Shown here: one piece after another, positions 51,410 to 63,197 of the stretch
Layout of the letters: each line of letters begins with the position of its first letter
Numbering within the stretch: position 1 is the first letter of the stretch
DNA from: Crossaster papposus
Lineage: Eukaryota > Echinodermata > Asteroidea > Velatida > Solasteridae
NCBI GenBank assembly: GCA_037893245.1
Contig: JBAIAA010000352.1
Coordinates: 3,489,166 to 3,553,165 of the forward strand
Direction of reading: 5' to 3'
DNA: 64,000 nucleotides
Translations under genes and position numbers: made by a program
The notes under the pieces: generated by a model
Told to the model about the DNA's origin: nothing
The model's database searches: none
Seen by the model: only the letters and a program-made list of their open reading frames with translations

Positions 51410-51540
51410 GTCGAGTTTTCTCAACGGTCGACTTGTCTCGAGTCGAGTTGTCTCAACGGTCGAGTTGTCTCAACGGGCGAGTTGTCTCAACGGTCGACTT
51501 GTCCCGAGTCGAGTTGTCTCAACGGGCGAGTTGTCTGACA
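51410..51540. repeat. Inverted relic of the 17-bp minisatellite
   Basis: Units TCAACGGTCGACTTGTC and variants (CGAGTCGAGTTGTC, TCAACGGGCGAGTTGTC) are the complement of the 50028-50431 units. They reproduce the diverged variant types of its left edge. Confidence 0.9.
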
Positions 51541-51549
51541 TTCCTTTCT

Positions 51550-52870
51550 ACAATTTAAACAAAGGCTGGGCCGAGTGGCGGCCAGCTCCTTCTGTCTCTT
51601 TCTCTTGTCCTCAGCAGCTGGTCGTCTGCCAGCTTCAAATGAAGAATACTGCCATCGATTAGGAAGCAGACACAGGTGCCGTCTACTTTCCTTGCCTTCG
51701 CGAAGAATCACACTGAAGAACATAGAAAACAGCGTTACATTTCTGCTTGACGCCAACGGAGATTGAGAAGCTGTCCGACAGGGTACTGTATGTGTAGCTT
51801 GACTTGACCTATTTGGACCTATTTGGTCCTTGTGGAGCTGGCGGAAGATGGTCAGAAACTTGGGTGGGTGGCCGAGGCATGCTAGGATTTTCCACCTTCC
51901 CTCATGGCTCACACTAGTTAGTGTCAAAGGTTTTGGCCAGGGCGCGTAAAGACCCAAGTTCTGCTCTCTGCACTTTTACTGTAGTGGTGCCTCGTTTCGA
52001 CTGGAAGCCACACTGACTCTCTGGAGTGTTTTCTTCTACAAGCCTGCATGGGGTGAGCCTTAGCAGGATACGATCTTGCCAGCAATGGAGAATGATGCCC
52101 CTGTAGTTGGAACTGTCTGATTTCTCGCCCTTGCTCTTGTATAGGTGATGACAACTGCATCTATATGATGGTTCTGCTCTCCAGCAAGCAGCGAACAAGC
52201 TCTCAAGTCCGTTTTGTACCAAGTCACCGCTGGAAGACTTCGGCTGGTATTCTGTCACTGTCAGGTGATTTCCCGGGTCTCAGCTGGGTAATGGCCTTCT
52301 CGATCACGTAGAGGTTTGGTGGGTCGTCAAGGTCCAGTTTCACTTCCACCTGCGGAATCAGGTCTAGCGAGGATTCCTGCATGTAACGCCTGTCCTGGAG
52401 AGGCATGATGGTGTCAGAAGGGTTGAGCCATGCATCTAGAGAGCGTAGCAGTGGCCCGTAGAAAGTGCCCCGTAGAAAGAGCCAATGTCCTATGCGTCAG
52501 CCTGACCTTGAATCCGTTCGGCAAGGGCAACCCACCTGTTATTCTTGAGGGTGCGCAGCTTTGACTGAAGGGTACTGCAGGCTTCTCGATAGGCGACTTT
52601 AGCAGCATGATCAATGGACCTAGCAAGGACACACTTGTGGCATGTGCGTTTCCTTTCTAGTAGCTCCAGTATTTCTGCACGGCTGACTCGTCAAACTAAT
52701 CCTGGTGTTCCCTGGTTGAGAAGCTATGACTTTGGTCAAGGGCTGTTGCAGTACCTTCTTGAGCTTCTCCTACTGTTGTACTGGGTCTGCATCAGGTTCT
52801 GCCTCTTCGCCCAGCTTCTCCCCGACTGTAAATCCTATTTCACTTCAGGACTCTGAAGGCGACAGTCGTT
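51550..52870 (-). pseudogene. Decayed non-LTR reverse transcriptase, copy 1
   Basis: Broken minus-strand frames carry RT landmarks: IEKAITQLRPGKSPDSDRIP (52270-52320), then HLYKSKGEKSDSSNYRGI, ESQCGFQSKRGTTT and KTFDTN (51914-52150), then SHEGRWKILACLGHPPKF (about 51850-51910). The block order fits a LINE fingers/palm domain, different from the jockey/CR1 element at 12.5 kb. Frameshifts and missing segments (no catalytic DD box found) make it inactive. It is paralogous to 56760-57960. Confidence 0.75.
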
Positions 52871-53844
52871 GTACCTGGAGAGTCTTGTTCCGAGTTTTTT
52901 TTTTGTGGGGGTATGAAGGTGAATGCGACTTTGCAACAGACCAGTCTGTGGTCGGTGTCACTGATGTGTAACCGCACTGCAAAAAAAATGTGGGCGAAGT
53001 AAATATAAAAATACTAAATAGGAGCAATGTTTGAAATTATTCGTGATCATTCAAGCAATTACCAATAGTGTATCCTACCTTCAAAGCAATCCGAGTATCA
53101 TACGTCAAAACGGAGCCGTCTCTGAACCAATGTCTGATATGTAAACATTATTAGCATTGAGAAAAGTCTCATGAGTTCAAACGTACGTTTTGGGGAATTT
53201 TTGTTATTATTTGGGGAGGGGGAGAAGGGACTTGATCCGGGATATCAAATATTGCAATATTGTTTAATGTGGCAGACGTACATCGGGGCTTCGTTTCTCT
53301 CACGCAACAAACGTTTGCCAACTCCGCGAACATTTCCCAGTTGACGCGCACACAAAAATGGCGAATGTTGGCGAAAGCTGGCGAACGTTGGCAAACGTTT
53401 GCGGTGTTCACTTGAGCGGATCGCAACGTCATTTTAACTGTTCAAAAATGAATCATCAGCCAGACCTGAAATAAATAAACTCAAAAACCATTTCTAAACT
53501 AATTAGGTTAAAAGTTGTATTTAATTATAAAACGTCAGCCATAATTAAAGTAAGCAAAGTACACATTATCCTCAAAGTTTATTTAAAAAAAAGTGTTCGC
53601 AAAAAGAAAGTAAGGCTTCCATTGCACCATAGTTGAATATAAAAAATATCGTTTATAGTATAAATGCATACCTACACACTGCACACAACTTGTAGATTAA
53701 GCTGTCAGTCACATAGATGTTATACAATGAAGAAATAGGCCTTTGTTTGTATCCGGCCGAAAAGGAAGATCTATTTTGTTTTGATATCGCAAAAGAATAT
53801 AATCTCTATAATTTATATAAAAGAGGTCAGCGTTCGTCACTTTC
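52871..53844. other. Intergenic; duplicate of 43240-43800
   Basis: 53190-53740 duplicates 43240-43800. 53035-53095 holds an end of the TTAA-type MITE (ATTACCAATAGTGTATCCTA). A G run occurs at 53881. No gene. Confidence 0.6.
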
Positions 53845-54684
53845 AACAGGTTTTTTTCGGCAATCATGATTTTTTTTTTTTGGGGGGGGGGGGGAACAAA
53901 TACAGTATATGTATCGCAACCATTTTGCTGGATGCCTATATACAATTGTTATTTACTTTCAAATGAGTAAGATTTTTGTTACTAATTCGGGAGTAAAATT
54001 GTTTGATATTTGCAAATGGTGTATTCTACCTTTAACACCAGATTGGCGTCTTCGCTTGTAATTGTATCCACCACCCAAACTAAATTTTGCGAAAGAAGCA
54101 TATAGGTATATCCTGCTTGTCGTGCCTTACTGGGTCACGCGCGGGTCACGCGCAACAATGCGTGTCAATGTTTTTTCCGGAGGTTATTTTTACCCCAAAA
54201 ACTTTAACATTTGACCCTGTAAAGAACTGTGCAGATTTAAATGCGTTTCCGGGTCAATCTGACCCAAGATTTTTGTTTAGAAAGGCAAGGAATAATAAAC
54301 AAGTAATGTGTAAATAAACCCAATAGTTAAATATATAGATAAAAATAGCAACTACATGTATTGTAAAAACTTTGTATAAGGCGTATATAAAAAGCATATA
54401 AATACGTAGGCCTAATAATGCACGGTGTATTTACGCGAAGATTATCGTCATGCTTTGAAAATCGGACAATCTTCAGCTTGGAAAAAATCCCTCGACAAAA
54501 CAAACGGGGCTTCCCCAAGGCAGTATGGAAATTAAAACTTTCATTGTACAAATTGAAATGTTGTTTAACATTTTTTAGTCGTGCAAAGCTTGTCCGCGAG
54601 TATTTTGTTATAAAGAGACATTCCGTCCTGAAAACCCAGAAAATGTCTTGATTTTGGTTGTTTACTTATCCCATTTCAAAAATA

Positions 54685-54934
54685 GGGGGCAATTTTCATA
54701 GAGCTGCTAAGCACAACAATTTGCTTATCACAAAAAAAGTCTTGCTCATTAAAAACAGGTTACCAGACAAAATCCTACGTGTTTTTCATGCTAAGCCAAA
54801 AAACAGCTGATTGTCAATCAAAAACAATAAAGATCACGTGAAAATGTTTGGTCTGTAACCTGGTTTTTGCCAGGGACAAATTTTCATGATAAGCAAATGT
54901 TTGTGCTTATTAGCAGCTCTATGAAATTGGCCCC
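54685..54934. mobile_element. GGGGCCAATTTCATAGAGC-ended MITE, copy 2
   Basis: GGGGGCAATTTTCATAGAGC at the left pairs with GCTCTATGAAATTGGCCCC at the right. Absent from the paralogous segment near 47510, so it was inserted after duplication or lost there. Confidence 0.82.
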
Positions 54935-55508
54935 AGGTTTGAAAGTCTATACTGCTCCCGAGAACAGACGAACAAAGCCTGAAAGTTTACGCGGCATATA
55001 CGTATTTCCAGCCGTAAATATATAGGTCTCCTTCATGCTGACGATTCATCGCACGTCCGCAGAAGAATGGAATGCACTGGTAAACAAATATATTCGACTG
55101 GAATTATTTACGAGTATAGTGTGCTCGGCGTCAAAACGGCTCGATTGTTTAGAATCACGATTCGTTCTCGCGCGCGCGCAATATCGCAGGAATAGCACAA
55201 AAGAGCATTTTTAAGGCAGTTGTGGTGGACATGTACATGTACATGCTACTTTTAAATGATCTTTTAAGTTAAAACAACCGTTTCGTTTAAAACGCGTTTT
55301 GTAACCCAACCGGGTGCTTTTCAGAGCGGAGTGTCCCTTTATTAATACATTTATTATACAGGCCTTCGTTAAAAATATATCTTAACATTTCGTAAACAAA
55401 GCTGCAGATAAGCAGAAAATATAAAAAGTAAAAAGTAAAAAGTAAAAAGGCGTTCCGAAATGCCAATAGCAATACACATGTATGCTCTGCCATTTTGGCT
55501 AGTACTGC

Positions 55509-55763
55509 TTAACCAGTTCGCACCAGGATTATTTTTGACATTGACCGGACCCAGACGCGGTATTGTTTTTTACAAACCTCGATCAGAGATGGGTTCAGGC
55601 CAGGATCTGTGGGTAGCACACCCTGGTAGTTCAGGCCTCGCTTGCTGTGAGCCGGTTGTTGATGACATTCTCGGCCTTGCTTGCGACATGCTTATCCTGT
55701 CATCTGTTTTTAATTCTGGAAAAACGCTGCGTGTATACACGTCATCCGAAGCGAACTGGTTAA
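55509..55763. mobile_element. TTAACCAGTT-ended element, copy 2
   Basis: TTAACCAGTTCGCACCAGGA at the left and GCGAACTGGTTAA at the right. Paralogue of 48045-48303 within the duplicated segment. Confidence 0.65.
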
Positions 55764-55832
55764 AAAGGGCCTTGCAAGGACCTAAGCACCATATGGTGTT
55801 CCTACCCGCAAAAGTCTATCCAGAGTGGAGTC

Positions 55833-56219
55833 CTATCTATCCATGAGGAATGCCTCTTCACTCTTGTTGTTATTGTCCTTCCGGATAAAGTCGTTGTAGA
55901 CCACGCGACGGAACAGCACGACATTGACCGTGACAATAGAGACATTGCACAGCCGAGTGACGACGGCCAAGATGGGGACCATTTCGAACACCAGGGTGCA
56001 GTAGCTCGAGAATGCCATGGGGATCAGCCGGAAGATGACGAATGTCGCAAGGTTCATGACCTTGACCGCATGGAAGAGGAGGGATTGCCGGGGCAATCCG
56101 TGCATTAGGAGAAGCTGGCGGAGATGTAAAAAGACGGCGCTGACCTCACAGAATAAGGTGAAAAGAATTGCGCCCATGCCTTGCTGGTAGCTGTGCACCA
56201 TCACCAACAGAAATATCCC
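55833..56219 (-). CDS. TLCD-like copy C, exon 4
   Basis: 387 nt, the same length as copy A's exon 4, after acceptor AACTATAG. Contains [19 protein letters not shown] and [18 protein letters not shown]. The MHGLPRQSLL segment differs from [10 protein letters not shown] in the other two copies. Confidence 0.88.
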   Translation of the reverse strand, partial: GIFLLVMVHSYQQGMGAILFTLFCEVSAVFLHLRQLLLMHGLPRQSLLFHAVKVMNLATFVIFRLIPMAFSSYCTLVFEMVPILAVVTRLCNVSIVTVNVVLFRRVVYNDFIRKDNNNKSEEAFLMDR

Positions 56220-59200
56220 CTATAGTTCAATGCAAAAACAATGCAAATAAATTCAGTTCAGTATTGTTAGTTCAGTTCGTCAACTTCCAATACCTCGGGA
56301 ATCAAATATCGACTTTCACCCTTAAATCATGCTATATTGGTATAATGGACGCCGACAGTTTAACCAGTTCGCGCCGGGATTATTTTAACATCACCGAGCC
56401 GACGCGCGGAATTATTTTTAACAAAACTCTATCCGAAGCAGGTTCAGGTCGCCAGTACCGGGAAGCACACCGACGCATTTCCGGCCTTGCTCGCTGCTGA
56501 CAGACAATTCAGGCCTTGCTCGTGGCGTGTTTATGCGTCATCCGTTTTGTATATTCGCCATCCGGCACGAACTGGTTTAAGGTTTGTATTCACAAATGCT
56601 GGGAAAACCAAGAATTTTTTTTTTATTGTAGTCTGGTTCCTTGATATCCTTCAGATGAACCAGAGCTACTGTATATACGTCAGGGAATTATCAGTTTAGA
56701 AAACCAGATGATCTTGGTCTGTCTGCAGGCTCGGAGTTGGGTGTGGAGCCCGGTGCAGACCTTTCAACAATTCTTTCACTTGTCCTCAGCAGCTGCTCGT
56801 CTGCCAGCTTTAAATGAAGAATACTGCCATCGATTAGGAAGCAGACACAAATGCCATCTACTATGTTATCCTTGCCTTCGCGAAGCATCATACTGAAGAA
56901 TATAGAAAACAGCGTTGGGGCAAGTATACATCCCTGCTTGGCGCCAACGGAGATTGAGAAGCTGTCTGATCGACAGGGTACTGTGTAGTTTGACCTGACC
57001 TATTTGGTCCTTGTGTGGGTGGCCGAGGCATGCTAGGATTTTCCACATTCCCTCATGGCTCACACTAGTGTCAAAAGTTTCGGCCAGGGCGCGTAAAGAC
57101 CCAAGTTCTGCTTTCTGCACTTTTACTGTAATGGTGCCTCGTTTCGGCTGAAAGCCACACTGACTCTCTGGAGTGTTCTCTTCTACAAGCCTGGAATGAG
57201 CCTGCTTTGCAGGATACTGTCTGATTTCTCGCCCTTGCTCTTGTGTAGGGGATGACAACTGCATCTCTATGATGGTTCTGCTCTCCCAGCAAGCAGCGAA
57301 AACAAGCTCTCAAGTCTGCGTTGTACCGAGTCACTGCTGGAAGACTTCTGTTGGTATTCTGTCACTGCCAAGTGATTTCCCGAGTCTCAGCTGGGTAATG
57401 GCCTTCTCGATCTGGAAGAGGTTTGGTTTGTCGTCAAGGTCTAGCTTCACTTCCACCTGAAGAATCAGGTCTAGCCAGGATTCCTGCACGTAACGCTTGT
57501 CCTGAAGAGGCATGATAGCTTCCTTGTCCTTCAGAAGGACATTTGATGGCATGGGTCATACACAGTTCTGATGAGTGCGTCGTAGAAAGAGCTAATGTCC
57601 CATGGTCAGCCAGACCTTGAATCCGTTCATCAAGGGCAACCCACCAGTTCTTCTTGAGGATGCGCAGCTTTGACTGAAGGGTACTGCAGGCTTCTCGATA
57701 GGCGACTTTAGCAGCATGATCAAGGACATGCTTGTGGCATGTGCATTTCCTTTCTAGTAGCTCCAGTATTTATGCACGGCTGACTCGTCAAACCAATCCT
57801 GGTGTTTCCTGGTTGAGGAGCTATGACTTTGATCAAGGGCTGTTGCAGTGCCTTCTTGAGCTGCTCCTACTGTTGTACCGGGTCTGCTTGAGGTTCTGCC
57901 TCTTCGGACTTGGACTGTAAATCTTATTTCACTTCAGGACTCTGAAGACGACGGTCGTTGTACCTAGAGGTTCTTGTTCGGAGGGCCTTTTTTCCTTTAG
58001 TGGTGAATGCGACTTTGCAACACAACAGTATTGCGACCGTGTAACCGTATTGCAAAAAAAAATGTGGGCGAAGTAAATATAAAAATAGGGGCAATGTTTG
58101 AAAATATTCGAGTTTTTCCAATGGCTGCCGGCCAGCAATCGTTGGAAATTGATACAAAATACTACATTATCGACGTTTCCATAGATATCCCATGTGATAT
58201 CTAAAATCAATAAAGTTAAAACGCAATTATGATTTAGAAATAGGTGTCATTTTTATTATAAATTACAGCCTGGTGTGGTGTCATTTGTCCAAAAAATTGA
58301 GATTTTTGTATTAATTTCGGCCGACCGCATCAATGAAAAACCTGAATTTTCAAATACATTGTACTTTCCCAACTTCACATTTTGTTAGTCCACTTTATGT
58401 TTGCAATTGGTTACGCATCTATAGTCCGTTGGTACAGAGACAATTTCCCGACGTTTATAAAGTGCTCTATTCTGTCTGAATGAGGTCAGGGAACCAGACT
58501 ACGGGAAAATTTTTCTCTCTATTTCCAGCATCTATAAACATAAAACTTGTACACGTTAATGGGACAATATTGGCTATAAAATACAAATCCCCTAGGCTTA
58601 ATTCCATTATTTTTACAACAAAAGCAAAATGGTCTGTCGATCATACACAAGTAAATGTCTACTGATTCATTGCTGGGTAAAACAAGTGCTTAATGAGTAG
58701 GGCTTCCATGTCCATCAGAGTCGATTCGTTGACTCCGATTACAATGTGACTGCAATAAATATACCATTAATTCCCCTGGCATTTGTGCACCGACGGCCGT
58801 TTCGTGGGTACAATCAAAACAGGGATATGACAGATTGATTATTCATGTAGATGAAAAAGTTATTTTCCTTACCGCAAAATGATGTCCTAAAAGCGGCCAT
58901 ATTGCACCGATTTTGTTGTGGACAACCAGATCGCAGAAGTCGTACATGTAGTAACCTGTGGGTGTAACATAGGACTCTCAGGGTGTGCATACTGAAACAG
59001 TCGTGGAGTAACACTGTTTAAAGGGAAACTCTACTCTATCCATAGTTTATAATGGCAAAATGTTAAAGAGTGTCAATTGCCATTGTGACTTGATTTTTAT
59101 TTCATTTTTATCGGTTTCGGTAAACATTAAAAAAAAGAGATTTTCTCGCACTGCGCTTACCGTCATGCGAGCCGCCATTTTGTTCTGGTTTATCGGTACA

Positions 59201-62200
59201 TATGAGATATTGTGACGTAGTGTCTGCACCATCAGTACGCGAAGCCCGATCGATAGCGGCCCTGCACGCGCAAGGAATGCAATTATGCAAGTGAACCCTT
59301 TTGTGTACGGCATATAGTGTATACATAATGTGTACTGTACAAATGTACATGTGAAAGAGGGCTCAAAATCATACGGAGAAGGACCTGATGCCATAATTAC
59401 TAGCTTTTCTATTCTTCTCAGAAAATAAAAAAATAAACGATAGTTTGTGGCGCGTCAAGTCGATATTCTGCACAGAAATGCAATACATGTACTCGCAATA
59501 GTCAGGCACCGTACAACATACGTATGCATTTATGTCGTTGGCCGCGTCAAGGTAGGATACCAGTGCGAACAACACGCAATAAAGCAATGTGCATTGAGGT
59601 GCAGACACTACGTCATAATGTCCCGGATGAGGCGGAAAATTTGAACAATATGGACGCGCCCTTGTACAGTTGTACTCCTGAATGGTTCTTGATAAGAAAT
59701 CAAAACAAATTCCCTGCGGAGTCAGTATGTTACCATATGTGACCTGTCACCACAAAATGAGAGTAAAGTCGCACAATGTGATTCAGAGATATATGGCCAT
59801 CCAAAGTCAAAATATGAAGGGGTGGTCAATTTTAAGATTTTGCGTAATTTGGAAAGCCCGAGTCCTCCTCTACATGTTCAAACTTGTTGGGTGAGATCAG
59901 ATAATCAAAAACCTCTTAAATTACGCGATTTTGCGTAGTTAGTGTTTGGATTTTATTAGTGGTCTAATTAACAAGGTAATTAAATATGCAAATCAGGATC
60001 TCGTAAGTATCTCACGTTTTCGAAATTTTGATATTTTGTTATTTATACAATACTTTGTATACAAATTTCAACAAGAAATAATGATTAGAACATAGCCGTT
60101 GCTATGCTCAACCGACCCTTACTTGTCCTGTTTTGTCCCTTACTTTTGCATGTTTTTGCAAGTAAGTTTTCTCACAAACACGTTTTGTGAAACCCATGAC
60201 TTTCTAGAGCGCTGTAAAAAGTATTTATAGCAAAATCCCCAAGTGTTATGTATCATTGGAAAGCTCTCTTTCTGAAGAATTTGAAAATACCAATATCTCA
60301 ATTTTCAATATTTCCGACTTTACTCTATTTTGTGATGACAGGTCACATATATTCTTTTAGACAAGGTAAAATATTATTGAGCCTGGAATTTCCCTTTAAC
60401 TGTCCCAGCTGTGTATTGTATACATGTACATGGCAGCAGCTTCGTCCCGTGTTGCATTGCTTGAATTCCTAATGCATGCATAGACATCATAAGCTTGGCG
60501 AGCACAGCAAAATATTGCTTTTTTCATCATGATAATCCCTTTGGCTAGCGACTAATGCGAAAAATACTAATCACTCAGTTTTCAATTATGTGAATGAACA
60601 AGTCAGAATTTGTTCCCCAGTAATTATGTGCAAAACGAATAAAGTTCCCGCTAAATAATTTCCTCTAGATCCTACCCAAACTTCTTTTGAAAACCTTAAA
60701 ATTGTTGTACATTGTACATGTAGGTGCAGCAGATTACACAACACATAAGGCCAAATAAAAAAAAATACCAGTTGATCGCCCGCATCCTTTTTTGAGGCCG
60801 CACTTTTTTTTAAATTATTTTTTGTTTTTGATTTCTTTCTTTTTTTTAGAAATATTTGTTTCTGGCGTGCCGGGTACATGACTAACGTCATTTGAATTTT
60901 GTTCACAAGTATTTGAAGTATTTGTTCATGATCAAATCTGACTTGGTGTCTCTGATGTAACTGCATTTTTTGTGTTTTGCTTGGGTGAGGTGTTAATTAT
61001 TTAATCCATTATATTAGTCATTATTATTCATATTCATCTTAGTGTAATAATCCCCGTTAACCCGGGTCCTCATGCAACAAATAGATATAAAGAAAGTTAG
61101 CGGTGATTTCAAACTGAAAAATTGGTGGCCTGTTTGAATTGAAATACTTGGCGGCCATCTTGGAAAAAAAATAAAAAATAAAAAATAAAAAATAAAAAGG
61201 CCCTCATCCTCCTCTTTTAGGAAAAATCAGGACGATCAACTGGTATTTCTTTTTATTTGGCCTAACAACGCATACTTGTACAGAGGTACCAAACTTAACG
61301 CGAGGTCGGTTTGCCAACATTTTTGCATCCCGTAAGAAGACAAATTAGGCAGTCTCTGTTCTGTCTTTTATTTTTACACTGATATTTTTTTCTAAATATG
61401 TTTTCTTACCTATAAGAACTGCATACGTTATTTCGCCCAGCAGTGTACTGTAATACATCATGTCGTTCCATAGCTCCGGGTACCAGTAAAAACTGAAAGA
61501 AAAAAAAAAAATATTCAAAATAGAAGAGATAAAAAACCAATGAAAATGTTTCATCGGTGCAGGAGCTCCGACCATGGCAATGTTAATGTGTTTCCAAGGG
61601 ATATATACCAGTAACAATGTGATTATCATACATGTGCAGCTTTTATGCAACTTTTATAGCATTTAAATAAACATGGGAGTTTCTATTTTGTTGCGAACAA
61701 CTATAGGATACAACATTTGATTTTGCTGTAATAATGAATAAAGGGGTTTCTATTTTATAGCAAAATTGCTCCATCGGCCTGTTTAAAGTTTTGTGTTCAT
61801 ATATTTGCTAGAAAAACCAAGACCAAAACAATGCGTTTTTCTTGTAGATGGGTTCCCTGACGATACCTCAGATGAAACAGCAATGCTTAGTATTATCAGG
61901 TCAGGGAGCCAGACTAGCTGGCATGCCCCCGTGAAACCATACGAAGCAGAAAAAGACTAACAGACTATTAACCCTAACCCTACCTAATGCTACTTTTTAC
62001 TACATGTACTAGTGCAGTACTCTCACTGACTTGTGTGCAATGCCTGTAGTAATTTTTAGTATTTGGTACTTCACCCCATATTGCACTCGTAGTACTTTTT
62101 GGCATTGGGTCTCTCTGCTTGCTGAGTGTGCATGGCCCATGTATGCTGTGTAAGGTGTTCTAAACTCTACAGCAATAATTGTCACTTGGGACACAATGGG

Positions 62201-63127
62201 TCAAGGCTGGACTACTGCATTTTTTGCCAGGTAAGTATTACTGACCTGTATTGCCACTATTATTAGTATTTTGTAGTTGGCAGTATCTGTACTCTGCAGT
62301 ACACACTCAATCATCAGTCACAGAGAGACCCAATGCTACAAAATACTAAGTAGTATTCTGTAGTACGCAGTTCTTTAGCCCAAAGTAAGGCCTAGGGCCT
62401 TAGGGGGTTAGGGTTAAAAGATAAATATTTGTATGTACACATACATGTACTATTAACAAATTAATATTTGTTAGCTTACCGTAGTACATTAAACGAAATA
62501 CGGTTAAAATCACTGTAGCAAAATCACGTGTTACAAACTAAAATGCTTCTATCTGTTCTGGCATACAAACCAGGGTGTGTAAATATTTCCTGACTTTTTG
62601 AACAATTCTGACAATGGAAGTACAAGAAATGTATTTTTTGTAAGCATTCACCATCTCAGTTATTAGCTTAATACCCTTTGACCTTAAGGAACGAATTTCA
62701 GTCAGACTGTTACTCAAGGCGCTCTCATATTATTACCTGGGTCATTGGATCCATTTAACATTCAAAATACCATCTTAGCTCTCTGGGGAGTATACAGCTG
62801 GATGCTGCTATTTTGACGCAAAGCAGCTAAATCAACCACAAAAACCATCTCTGCCCCCTTACAGGTACCCATTTACTCCTGGGTGGAGAAAAGCATTGAG
62901 TGACAAAGTGCCTTGCCTAAGGGCACACGCGCCGAAGTTCCAGGCCGGATTCGAACCCACAACCTATAGCTTTACCCACATTTTACAAATGTAATGCAGT
63001 AGACCACGACACTCCACAAATGAGCTATCGTACTGATGTGGACGTGTAAAGACACACCCGAAGTAACATCATTCGCAAGGGACATTTCTGTGGGTAAATA
63101 ACAAATTGTCTTGCCATTTGTAGCACG

Positions 63128-63197
<70 letters not shown>

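Larger units (their letters stand above)
54020..56290. repeat. Segmental duplication unit, paired with 46880-48810
   Basis: Same order as 46880-48810, including the TLCD terminal exon, the TTAACCAGTT element and GATCAGAGATGGGTTCAGGC. The 54685-54934 MITE is extra in this copy. Confidence 0.82.
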
